A DNA stretch of 64,000 bases from Phycisphaerales bacterium UBA5793. Its GTDB lineage: Bacteria; Planctomycetota; Phycisphaerae; Phycisphaerales; UBA5793. A program made the position numbers and the translations under genes. Below, piece after piece: positions 17,101 through 25,668 of this stretch; within the stretch, counting starts at the first letter, position 1, and every line of letters starts with the position of its first letter. Location: the NCBI GenBank assembly GCA_002418285.1, contig DIDT01000007.1, positions 65,218 to 129,217 on the forward strand, read 5' to 3'. The notes under the pieces were generated by a model. The model saw only the letters and a program-made list of their open reading frames with translations. It was not told where the DNA came from and did not search any database.

Positions 17101-17739
17101 ATGATCAAGACGCACACACGGAGTACCAGGCAAGAACGAGCAACTCGATCTGGGTTCACGCTCATCGAGTTGCTCGTGGTTGTTTCCGTGATCGCGTTGC
17201 TGATCGGGCTCCTCCTGCCCGCGCTGGCACACAGCCGACGTGCGGCTCGTGCCGGACAGTGCATGTCCCAACTACGGCAACACGGAGTTGCATTCAACCT
17301 GTATACGATCGATTACGGGGCGTTGCCGCATGAGGATGACAGCAATCATCCCACAATCATCTGCTGGTACTTTGCAGTCAATCCTTATCTGGGCGTCAAG
17401 AACGACGAGTCGCTGTTTGGAGAGGGGGACTATTTCCCGCAGATCAAGCTTTGTCCGGAGGTCGACCGCTCCGTGCCGTCGTTCTTCAAGTCCTATCGCT
17501 TTAACAGTGGACTCGAAACCAACACGAAGCCGTTCCTGCCACCGGAGTGGATGCACGTCGCTACCGCCACTCCGATTCTCTTCGACGCCGAGTATTCCGG
17601 AACGGGCGTGTCATTCAAGGGACGGGCGAACAAGGTGGATGCGAGGCACAATGACTCCGCCAACATTCTCATGGGAGACTGGCACGTCGAGGCGGTGAGG
17701 AAAAAAGCCGTCGACTCACTCCGATGGAAGCTGGAGTAG
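17101..17739 (+). CDS. Prepilin-like protein with H-X9-D motif
   Basis: A 212-residue protein with a class III prepilin signal: basic leader, then RSGFTLIELLVVVSVIALLI, with cleavage expected between Gly and Phe and Glu at +5. The C-terminus has RHNDSANILMGDWHVEAV, close to the H-X9-DG motif common in planctomycete prepilin-like proteins, with Trp in place of Gly. Many planctomycetes carry large numbers of such proteins; their role is unclear but they depend on prepilin peptidase. The ATG at 17101 is preferred over the upstream frame start because the leader then has typical length; GGAG lies ~10 bp upstream. Confidence 0.8.
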   Translation: MIKTHTRSTRQERATRSGFTLIELLVVVSVIALLIGLLLPALAHSRRAARAGQCMSQLRQHGVAFNLYTIDYGALPHEDDSNHPTIICWYFAVNPYLGVKNDESLFGEGDYFPQIKLCPEVDRSVPSFFKSYRFNSGLETNTKPFLPPEWMHVATATPILFDAEYSGTGVSFKGRANKVDARHNDSANILMGDWHVEAVRKKAVDSLRWKLE

Positions 17740-18236
17740 TTCCAATGGCCTCGGAAGACGGGAATGTCTTTCAGTAAATTCAACCCGCTTTACAGGACGA
17801 TTGATCCGGCCGAATCGGTCCCTCCTGCACATCAGAGGCGGGGGTGCCGCTGACCCCGTCTCTCAAAGCTGGGTCCCCTCCTTCGGGAAGGTTCTTACGC
17901 CAGTTGGGCCTCTCTTCCGCGCGTTCCGAGATCATCGCGATTTTGAGCGGCTCCATACGCCAATACACGTAGCCTTTCGCGTCACCGGTCTTCTATGCCC
18001 TGCTTCATTGATCGCGATCCACCTCACCAGGGTCAGACAATCCCCGGAGGGCTGGGCTCATCCACGGCACGATTGGTCGTCGGTGCACACAGCAGTTTGC
18101 AACATGAGTAGTGCAACCATGGGTAAGTGCAAGCTCTGGCGCACGGCTGTCAAACGCTATACTGAATGGTGAACACGACTGGAGAATGCAGGTGCGATGC
18201 ACCCTGTGCTTTGAGCGATCATTGAAGGAGACTTCC
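17740..18236. other. Intergenic region upstream of the large lipoprotein gene
   Basis: About 500 bases without a convincing gene. There is an isolated TATACT at 18158-18163, about 75 bp before the lipoprotein start, but no matching -35. A weak inverted repeat (CGGGG, nine bases, CCCCG) lies near 17840-17860, about 100 bp past the prepilin stop, with no T-run. I see no tRNA or other structured RNA. Confidence 0.35.
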
Positions 18237-21200
18237 GTGTCTACGCGTCATCTGGTTGTTGCGATTGGCTACTCCCTGCTCGTCGGATGCACCGCACCTC
18301 GGACACCCATTACGAAGGATTTCGGCGCATCTGTAAAGATGGACTTCCAGGACGCCGCACCGCCGTGGTCTGCACCGCCGATTGATTGCGCGGTGAGGGT
18401 GCTCGACGGCCGATCCGGGGAGAGTCTGACCTTTGACGAGATGCTCGACCGACTTGCCGCCGCCGACACGGTGTTTTTGGGTGAGAGCCACATCGATGAG
18501 ACGACACATCGGGTGGAGCACGCGGTGTACAGAGGATTGCTCGATCGGAGGCGTGGCGAGGTCGTGCTGGCCATGGAGATGTTCGAACGCGACGTCCAGC
18601 CGGTCCTCGATTCCTACCTTGCCGGCGAGATTAATGAAGCGGAGTTTCTCTCCAAGGCACGGCCATGGGGTCAGTATCGCAGTGCGTACCGGCCTTTGAT
18701 CGAGACTGCACGTGCAGGTGGCTATCCGGTTGTGGCTTCAAACTTCCCGCGACCGCTCACGCGGCGCGTCGCCATGGAAGGACTCTCCGTGCTCGACACG
18801 CTTGATGCCGGCGAGCGACGTCAGGCCCCGGCGGAGATACTGCCCAATACTCCCGCCTACTGGCGGCGCGTCGATAACGCAGTGCGCGGGCACCTGGCCA
18901 TGATGCAACCGAGCGGCAGCGACGATCAGCGACTCACTTCGACGCAGACTCTCTGGGATAACGCAATGGGTGAATCCTGCGCGTTGGCGCTCGATGCTCA
19001 TCCCGGCTCGATGGTGTTGCACGTGAACGGCGGATTCCACAGCATGTACTGGGACGGATCCGTCCGGCAGTTCAAGTTGCGCAAGCCGAATGCACGTGTG
19101 CTCACGGTGGACATCCGCTCGACGCGGAATCCCTCGGTCGCCACGATCGACGGAGCCCCCGTCGCCGACTACGTGGTCATGGCTGAGACGCGGGCGATGG
19201 ACCAGAACGAGGGAACATGGTCGGTCGCGCTTGATCGCGAACTCAAGTACCGCCTTCACCTGCCTGATGGCGCGGTCGATGAAAGCCCGGTCCCGTTGCT
19301 GATCTGGCTCGGCGACGCGGGGCTGTCGTCTCAGGATGGCATCGACTTGTGGCGCGACCGCCTCGGCGACGATGCGGCGATCGCTGTAGTCGAGCCACCA
19401 TACCGCGCCCAACTCGACGATCTCAGCGAAGGCGGGCGCTGGTTCTGGTCCGATTCATCCGCAGAAGATCTTGTCTCAATTGTCTCTGCGACTGAACGTA
19501 TCTGGGGCTATCTCCTGCGCCACTATCCGATCGATCCTGCGCGCGTTTGTATTGCCGGCGAGGGGACCGGGGCAACGGTGAGCGCGGCCATCGCGCTACT
19601 CGGCGATCGCATGGAACATCGGACGGCCGCCTTTGAGCCGAAAATGTACGCAACGCTCAAGGACTTCCCATTGCCGCTGGCGGAGGAAGGTGAAACGCCT
19701 GACCGCAATGTTTCGCTGACGGTATACGGATCGGCGGAGGATCAGGTGTGGTGGAGCGAGGAACTGGCGGCCTATCGCGAGGTTGGCCTTCAAACGTCGT
19801 TCGTGATGAGCGAGAACCCGGCGGCGGGACGAGATGGGCGAGAGGCTGCAGCGCTTCGAGAAGCGCTGGGATTGCCGACGTCGGAACTACAGGGACACGT
19901 TGCGCCGGCCTACATGCGTATTCCAGCGGATACGGCTCGAGCAAGGCACTGGTCGCGCCTTTACGCCCTGCGGTATTCTGCCGCGACCGGTCGGCCTGTC
20001 ACCTTGGTGAATGCCGAAGACGCTGTCGACGAGAATTCGACACCGTTGTTCGAAGCCGCAGTTCACCCATCGACCATCGGTGACGCGCTGCCTCGCTGTC
20101 CCGGCCCGTTTGGCGGCACGACGGTGCTCGTGCTTCCTGACAATCTGCCTGCCGCAGACGCGAAGGCCTGGATCGCGCTCGAAGAACACGATCCCCTGAA
20201 CATGACGAGTCGATTTCATCGCCTGCGTATCGCACTGGCTGATGCAACAGAATCCGATCGGTCGCTGACGAGCGTGCTCACCAAACTCGAAGGAGAGGGC
20301 CGCAAGAACGTGCTTATCGTCCCGGCTGTGTTCTGCGCCGGCGCTGAGATGATGCGCAGCCTCGAGCATCAGACGCGTGCATTCTCGAACCGCATGACGA
20401 TTCAGTGGTTGCCGGGGCTTGGTGGCGAGGAATTGCCCGTAGTCACCTCGACAGCCGAAACGGATATCGGCACTGTCGATCATGAATTGCGAGTCGTCCT
20501 CGATCCGGCGAAGCACCGCGTTACCGTGGAAGATGCGATCTCGCTTCCACCGGCGATTCGCCAGTCTGGTGCTGAGTTTACGCTAAGTAGTGCTCTTCAG
20601 ATCACGCGCAGCGAACCCCGGATTCACCAACTCGATGTCGTTACGAGTTCCGGCGGCGTGGAGACGGTGCGATACGCGCTCGATTCAGTCCCGGCTGACG
20701 GTGTGCTTCACCTCACCTACGGAGGGTCCATTGACTTCGGCCTCTCGGATCAGAAGGAGGAGTATGCGCGCGGCTTCCGCGAAACGCACGGCATTCTCGG
20801 CCCGGAGGGCGTCTATCTTGACGGCGGGAGCGCCTGGATTGCGCAATTCGGCGAAGAGATGATCCGGTTCGACATGCAGGTTCAGACACCCAACGACTGG
20901 CATGTCATCAGCCAGGGCAACGGCAGATCCGACGCCCCCGGCTCGCCCGCCAATGCACGCTTTGCCAAGTGGAACTCGGGCACGGAAGTTGAACAGGTCT
21001 ATCTTGTTGGCGGGCCGCTCACGGTGCAACGTGAGATGGCGGGTGCCGTTGAGGTGCTTGTCTATCTGCATCAACCCGATGATGCGCTGGCCCAGAAGTA
21101 CCTCGATGCAACCGCACGGTTCATTGAAATGTATCGCAAGCTCATCGGCCCGTATCCCTATGGCAAGTTCGCGCTCGTTGAGAATTTCTGGGAGACGGGA

Positions 21201-23741
21201 TACGGCATGCCGTCGTTCACCCTGCTCGGTGAGCAGGTGATCCGACTCCCGTTCATTCTGTACTCTTCCTATCCACACGAGATTCTCCACAACTGGTGGG
21301 GGAACTCGGTGTTCGTGGACTATGAACACGGTAACTGGTGCGAGGGACTGACCGCCTACATGGCGGATCACCTCATCCAGGAACAGCGCGGCGCGGGAGA
21401 CGAGTATCGCCGCAGCACATTGCAAAAGTACCGTGACTATGTGAAAGAGGGCCGAGACTTCCCGCTTTCCGAGTTCCGTAATCGTCACAGCGCCGCAACC
21501 GAAGCGGTCGGGTACGGCAAGGCGCTGATGATGTTCCACATGCTGCGCCGTCACGTGGGCGACGACGCGTTCCGGGAGTCACTCGCAGACTTCTACCGCA
21601 AGAATCGGGGTTCAAGAGCATCTTTCGACGACCTCCGCGCCAGCTTTGAATCGACTACCGGAGAGGACCTCACGCCGTTTTTCACGCAGTGGGTTGAGCG
21701 GAGCGGCGCGCCGAGCCTGGTGACCCGTGATGTTCATGTCGAGGGGCCGAGCTCCGGCGCCTCGGGTGAGGCGAAGTACACAATCACCGGAACGATCGAG
21801 CAGATGCAAACCGACGAGCCATTCGTTCTGTCCGTGCCGGTCGCAGTGGCAACCCCGTCGGGGCAGGAATCATTCGATGTCGAACTGGACGGACGTTCCA
21901 CGCCGTTCGCGTTTAAGGTCGATGCGCGGCCCGAGGCGCTGGCGGTGGATCCCGACTTTGACGTGTTCCGGCAACTTGATCCGCTCGAGACGCCGTGCTC
22001 GATTGGACAGATTTTTGGTGAGCCGAAGATTCTGGCCGTCCTTCCGTCCGGGGAAGATGCGAGAGCGTATCGCGACCTCATGGCGGGCTGGCAGACAGAT
22101 GACCACGCCATTGAGATCGTATCTGATACCGAGATCAAGACACTTCCGAGCGATCGAGCAGTCTGGATTCTCGGTCGGACCAACCGACTCGCCCCGGCGG
22201 CGCTCGCGTTTGACCCGAACGCAGATCCAGCTCAGGCGAAGGGCACTGTGACACTGGGCGAGGACGTCGTTCCGGTCGCTGGCCACACGATCGTCGTCAT
22301 CCGCCGCCATCCGCGGAATCCCGACAAGGCGATCGGGTGGATCTCCGTTGAACCGGGTGCTGCGTTTCCCGGGCTTGCCCGCAAGCTGCCGCACTATGGA
22401 AAGTACTCATACGTGGCATTCGAAGGTGACGAGCCGACTAACACCGTGAAGGGTCAGTGGGAGGCCACGGATTCTCCACTCATTGTGGAGTTTGAAAAGG
22501 GCGGAGCCGCCTCGATCGTTGCTGACAAGCGGGCTGCGCTGGCCGAGCTTCCACCAGTGTTCTCCCAGCGCCTGCTCCGTGAACATGTGGAGTGGCTCGC
22601 CGCGCCGGAACGGCGCGGTCGCGGTTTGGGTACATCTGAGTTGGAAGAGTCGGCGAACTACATCGCACAGCAGTTTGACTCTGCCGGCCTCAAGCCGGGG
22701 GGCGACAACGGCACGTGGTTCCAGCACTTCACGATCGCTGATGGGCCGGATGGAAAGCCCGTCGAGGCGATGAACGTGATTGGAGTTCTGCCTGGGACGC
22801 GCTCCGACTGGAGCGATCAGTCCATCGTGCTCAGCGCGCACTACGACCACCTCGGCCTCGGCTGGCCCGATGTGCACACTGGTGACAAAGGCAAGGTCCA
22901 TCGGGGTGCCGATGACAACGCCAGCGGTGTGTCGGTGCTGATCGAGCTGGCTCGCAATTTTGTGGCCGAAGGCGGTGGTTCGCGGAATCTCGTCTTCACT
23001 GCTTTCTCGGGGGAGGAAGCGGGGCTGCAGGGTTCGCGCTACTTCGTCAGCCATCCGCTCCTCCCGGTCGCCGGCATTCGCGGTGTCATCAACATGGATA
23101 CCGTGGGTCGGTTGAATGACGGCGAGATTGCGATCCACGCCACGGGGACGGCAGACGAGTGGCAGCACATCTTCCGCGGTGTCGGCTTCGTGACAGGCAT
23201 CAAGAGTCGTAACGTGGCTGCGCGGGTCGGCGGCTCCGACCAGGACAGCTTCATCGATGCCGGCGTGCCCGCAGTGCAGATCTTCACCGGCGCGCACGCG
23301 GACTACCACAGACCGACCGATACGCCTGACAAGATCGACGATGCCGGTCTTGTCAAGGTCGCCACGTTTGTCAAGGAGGCACTGGCGTATCTGCTTGAGC
23401 GAGAAGAGCCCATGACCGTGCGCATTGAAGGCGCCATAGTCGCGCCGAGCAGTGATCGGCAGCCACCTGCAAGCGGGCGTCGCGTTTCGTTCGGCACGGT
23501 TCCGGCGTTCGATTTCGCCGGCCCGGGTGTCAAGGTTGACTCAGTTGTCACGGGTTCGCCTGCACAACAAGCGGGCATGCGCGCCGGCGACGTTCTCATT
23601 CGGATCGACGGCACGGACATTGCCGATCTTCGCGCTTTCTCGCAGTACCTGGGTACGCTCGATCCGGATCAGGAAGTCGTCGCCGTTGTCCTCCGCGACG
23701 GAGCGGAGGTGACCATGCGAGTTCGTGTCGAGGCCCGGTAG
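18237..23741 (+). CDS. Multi-domain lipoprotein: ChaN-like, hydrolase-like, M1 peptidase, M28 peptidase, PDZ
   Basis: An 1,834-residue exported lipoprotein. The GTG at 18237 is chosen because GAAGGAG lies 6 bp upstream and it gives a signal peptide with lipobox LLVGC. Domains: ChaN/DUF399 heme-binding-like (~60-300; FLGESH, VVLAMEMFERD); an alpha/beta-hydrolase-like part (~340-540) whose nucleophile elbow reads GEGTG (441-445), without Ser; an unassigned ~200 residues; an M1-type metallopeptidase (~745-1240) with HEILHNWWGN (H1014, E1015, H1018) and third ligand E1036 in NWCEGLTAY; an M28 aminopeptidase (~1440-1720) with SAHYDHLG (H1535), GADDNASG (D1559), GEEAG (E1593, E1594), NMDTVG and HADYHRP; and a C-terminal PDZ (~1740-1834). 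Both peptidase sites look intact. It probably acts in the periplasm or on the outer membrane in peptide or heme-protein breakdown. Confidence 0.87.
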   Translation: MSTRHLVVAIGYSLLVGCTAPRTPITKDFGASVKMDFQDAAPPWSAPPIDCAVRVLDGRSGESLTFDEMLDRLAAADTVFLGESHIDETTHRVEHAVYRGLLDRRRGEVVLAMEMFERDVQPVLDSYLAGEINEAEFLSKARPWGQYRSAYRPLIETARAGGYPVVASNFPRPLTRRVAMEGLSVLDTLDAGERRQAPAEILPNTPAYWRRVDNAVRGHLAMMQPSGSDDQRLTSTQTLWDNAMGESCALALDAHPGSMVLHVNGGFHSMYWDGSVRQFKLRKPNARVLTVDIRSTRNPSVATIDGAPVADYVVMAETRAMDQNEGTWSVALDRELKYRLHLPDGAVDESPVPLLIWLGDAGLSSQDGIDLWRDRLGDDAAIAVVEPPYRAQLDDLSEGGRWFWSDSSAEDLVSIVSATERIWGYLLRHYPIDPARVCIAGEGTGATVSAAIALLGDRMEHRTAAFEPKMYATLKDFPLPLAEEGETPDRNVSLTVYGSAEDQVWWSEELAAYREVGLQTSFVMSENPAAGRDGREAAALREALGLPTSELQGHVAPAYMRIPADTARARHWSRLYALRYSAATGRPVTLVNAEDAVDENSTPLFEAAVHPSTIGDALPRCPGPFGGTTVLVLPDNLPAADAKAWIALEEHDPLNMTSRFHRLRIALADATESDRSLTSVLTKLEGEGRKNVLIVPAVFCAGAEMMRSLEHQTRAFSNRMTIQWLPGLGGEELPVVTSTAETDIGTVDHELRVVLDPAKHRVTVEDAISLPPAIRQSGAEFTLSSALQITRSEPRIHQLDVVTSSGGVETVRYALDSVPADGVLHLTYGGSIDFGLSDQKEEYARGFRETHGILGPEGVYLDGGSAWIAQFGEEMIRFDMQVQTPNDWHVISQGNGRSDAPGSPANARFAKWNSGTEVEQVYLVGGPLTVQREMAGAVEVLVYLHQPDDALAQKYLDATARFIEMYRKLIGPYPYGKFALVENFWETGYGMPSFTLLGEQVIRLPFILYSSYPHEILHNWWGNSVFVDYEHGNWCEGLTAYMADHLIQEQRGAGDEYRRSTLQKYRDYVKEGRDFPLSEFRNRHSAATEAVGYGKALMMFHMLRRHVGDDAFRESLADFYRKNRGSRASFDDLRASFESTTGEDLTPFFTQWVERSGAPSLVTRDVHVEGPSSGASGEAKYTITGTIEQMQTDEPFVLSVPVAVATPSGQESFDVELDGRSTPFAFKVDARPEALAVDPDFDVFRQLDPLETPCSIGQIFGEPKILAVLPSGEDARAYRDLMAGWQTDDHAIEIVSDTEIKTLPSDRAVWILGRTNRLAPAALAFDPNADPAQAKGTVTLGEDVVPVAGHTIVVIRRHPRNPDKAIGWISVEPGAAFPGLARKLPHYGKYSYVAFEGDEPTNTVKGQWEATDSPLIVEFEKGGAASIVADKRAALAELPPVFSQRLLREHVEWLAAPERRGRGLGTSELEESANYIAQQFDSAGLKPGGDNGTWFQHFTIADGPDGKPVEAMNVIGVLPGTRSDWSDQSIVLSAHYDHLGLGWPDVHTGDKGKVHRGADDNASGVSVLIELARNFVAEGGGSRNLVFTAFSGEEAGLQGSRYFVSHPLLPVAGIRGVINMDTVGRLNDGEIAIHATGTADEWQHIFRGVGFVTGIKSRNVAARVGGSDQDSFIDAGVPAVQIFTGAHADYHRPTDTPDKIDDAGLVKVATFVKEALAYLLEREEPMTVRIEGAIVAPSSDRQPPASGRRVSFGTVPAFDFAGPGVKVDSVVTGSPAQQAGMRAGDVLIRIDGTDIADLRAFSQYLGTLDPDQEVVAVVLRDGAEVTMRVRVEAR

Positions 23742-23858
23742 CGCGGGCTGTGGACTGCGACTTATTGCAGTGTTGCGATCTCGCCTGCCGACTGCTCTCC
23801 GTCTCGCTGGATCGCGGATCCGCTGAGCCGACTACGATTTTCCGCCGGCCATTCGTGA

Positions 23859-25541
23859 ATGTCGCGGTCGATTGCGGTGTGCCGATCTGAGATGGGGCGC
23901 CTTCGAATGCCAGAAACTGATGTGAAGTCGCAGCAACTCCGGCTGATTCCCCTTGCTGGATCAGCATCAGTTCCAATCGTTGTGGACTCTGATCAACCGA
24001 TCCTGATCGGGCGGGCGACAGACTGTGATGTCTGTTTGCCCGACGCGAGCTGCTCCAGACGACATCTCACGCTCAACTGGCGCGACCATCAGTGGTCAAT
24101 CGAGGATCTGGAGAGCCGACACGGCACGTTTGTCAATGGTGTGCGCATCGTCGCCAATAAGCGGGTTCCGATCTGCCACGGAGACATGCTGCGAGCTGGA
24201 TCCACCACGTTTCGAGTGGAGATGGTGGCGGCTGAGCCTCGCGCATTGGCTGCAACGGAGACCTCGGTTTCACCCGGGACGATCATCGAAGCCGTAGCAC
24301 CACGAGAACTGGAGTCTCTCGCGCAGCAGCGGCTGTCATTGCTCATCGACGGTTGCAGCGCCCTCTATCAGGCCAGCACCGAAAGCGACCTTGCCGAGGC
24401 GGTCATCTCGCTGATCATGGCGGGAACGGGCTACCCGCGTGCTGCCATGTTGAGTTGGTCGCAGTCTCCGGACGAAGTGGAGATTGTGGGGTTTCGCGAC
24501 ACGCGGCAGGCGACAGCCGATGGATTCGTGTTCAGTCGTTCGCTCCTGCGAGCCGTTGAAGGCGGCCGAATGGCGCGGCTTTCGCGAAGTGATCTAGGCC
24601 AATGGGGGCAAAGCATTGCCGGGCTGGGGATTTCGGCAGCATTGTGCGCCCCGCTCATCGTCGATTCCGTTGTGATTGGAGCTCTCTATCTTGACTCGCG
24701 CGCTGGCGAAACCCGTCCCCAGGCTGATGCACCGGGCTTCTGTCACACCGTGGCACACATTGCCAGTCTTGCGCTGTGCAACTTGAAGCGACTCGAACTC
24801 GCTCATCGACAGGAACAACTGGACGCGGACCTCTCCATCGCCCAGGAGGCGCAGTCGTTCCTCCTGCCAAGGGCGAGCGGCGTGGTCGGCGCTGTCCGAT
24901 ATGCGTCAAGGACCCGCCCGGGCGCGGTCGTCGGCGGCGACCTGTTCGATATCTTCCCGATCGCTGAAGGCAGGATCGGGATCTGTTTCGGTGACATCAC
25001 TGGGCATGGAATTGGGGCGGCCATTCTGATGACCGCGGTTCTGTCGCATCTCCGCGCCAGTCTCGTGAACTGTGGCAATGCCGCACTTGCGGTGACCGAG
25101 ACCAACAGTTATCTCGCGGCTCATTCCGCCGATCGAATGTTCGCCACGCTTTGGGCCGGGGTGCTGGATGCATCCCGTCAATCGCTTGAGTTTGTAGATG
25201 CGGGGCATGGACACTGGCTCATTCGCCCCGAGGTCGGAGTGCCGCAGTGCCCGGAATCGGCTGGCGATCTGATCATCGGCGTCCAGGCAGACTTGGTCTA
25301 CTCCCAGGCCTGTATCGAGTTTCGCCCCGGAGACCGGCTCATTCTTTATAGCGACGGTCTTGTGGAACAACCCGACAAGGCGGGCGACCGATTCGGCAAT
25401 GCCAGACTCGCGAACGTCATTGCTGGATCGGCTTCGATCGACGGCGATGTTTCGGGGGTCTTCGAAGCGTTGGAGAGGTTCACCGGCAGCGATCGCTTCG
25501 CTGACGACACCACCATCGCTTCGATCGAAGTCATTGCGTAG
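23859..25541 (+). CDS. FHA-GAF-SpoIIE (PP2C-type) serine phosphatase
   Basis: Up to 560 residues. An N-terminal FHA domain (ILIGRATDCDVCLPD, SCSRRHLTL, SRHGTFVNG) should bind phosphothreonine. A GAF-like domain follows (~160-310; ALCAPLIVDSVVIGALYLDS). The C-terminal ~225 residues are an RsbU/SpoIIE phosphatase with VVGGDLFDIF, GICFGDITGHGIGAA and FADDTTIASIEV, which hold metal-binding Asp residues. Such proteins usually control anti-anti-sigma factors or counter Ser/Thr kinases; a Ser/Thr kinase is encoded 5 kb downstream, but no direct link can be shown. Start choice is open: ATGs at 23859, 23892 and 23907 all lack a good Shine-Dalgarno, and the FHA domain only needs the last. Confidence 0.85.
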   Translation: MSRSIAVCRSEMGRLRMPETDVKSQQLRLIPLAGSASVPIVVDSDQPILIGRATDCDVCLPDASCSRRHLTLNWRDHQWSIEDLESRHGTFVNGVRIVANKRVPICHGDMLRAGSTTFRVEMVAAEPRALAATETSVSPGTIIEAVAPRELESLAQQRLSLLIDGCSALYQASTESDLAEAVISLIMAGTGYPRAAMLSWSQSPDEVEIVGFRDTRQATADGFVFSRSLLRAVEGGRMARLSRSDLGQWGQSIAGLGISAALCAPLIVDSVVIGALYLDSRAGETRPQADAPGFCHTVAHIASLALCNLKRLELAHRQEQLDADLSIAQEAQSFLLPRASGVVGAVRYASRTRPGAVVGGDLFDIFPIAEGRIGICFGDITGHGIGAAILMTAVLSHLRASLVNCGNAALAVTETNSYLAAHSADRMFATLWAGVLDASRQSLEFVDAGHGHWLIRPEVGVPQCPESAGDLIIGVQADLVYSQACIEFRPGDRLILYSDGLVEQPDKAGDRFGNARLANVIAGSASIDGDVSGVFEALERFTGSDRFADDTTIASIEVIA

Positions 25542-25668
25542 TCCGCGATTAAAAAATGTGAAATAGTGAGATGGCGCATCTCGCGCCCGTTTTACGCGTG
25601 GTTCTCCGAGCCCTGAGTCCAGCGGTTCGTTTTCGCCGGTCTCGGGAGCTTCCCCGAGGAGAATCACT

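Noticed and set aside
22407..23309. Minus-strand open frame of 300 codons
   Set aside because: Antisense to the M28 peptidase domain.
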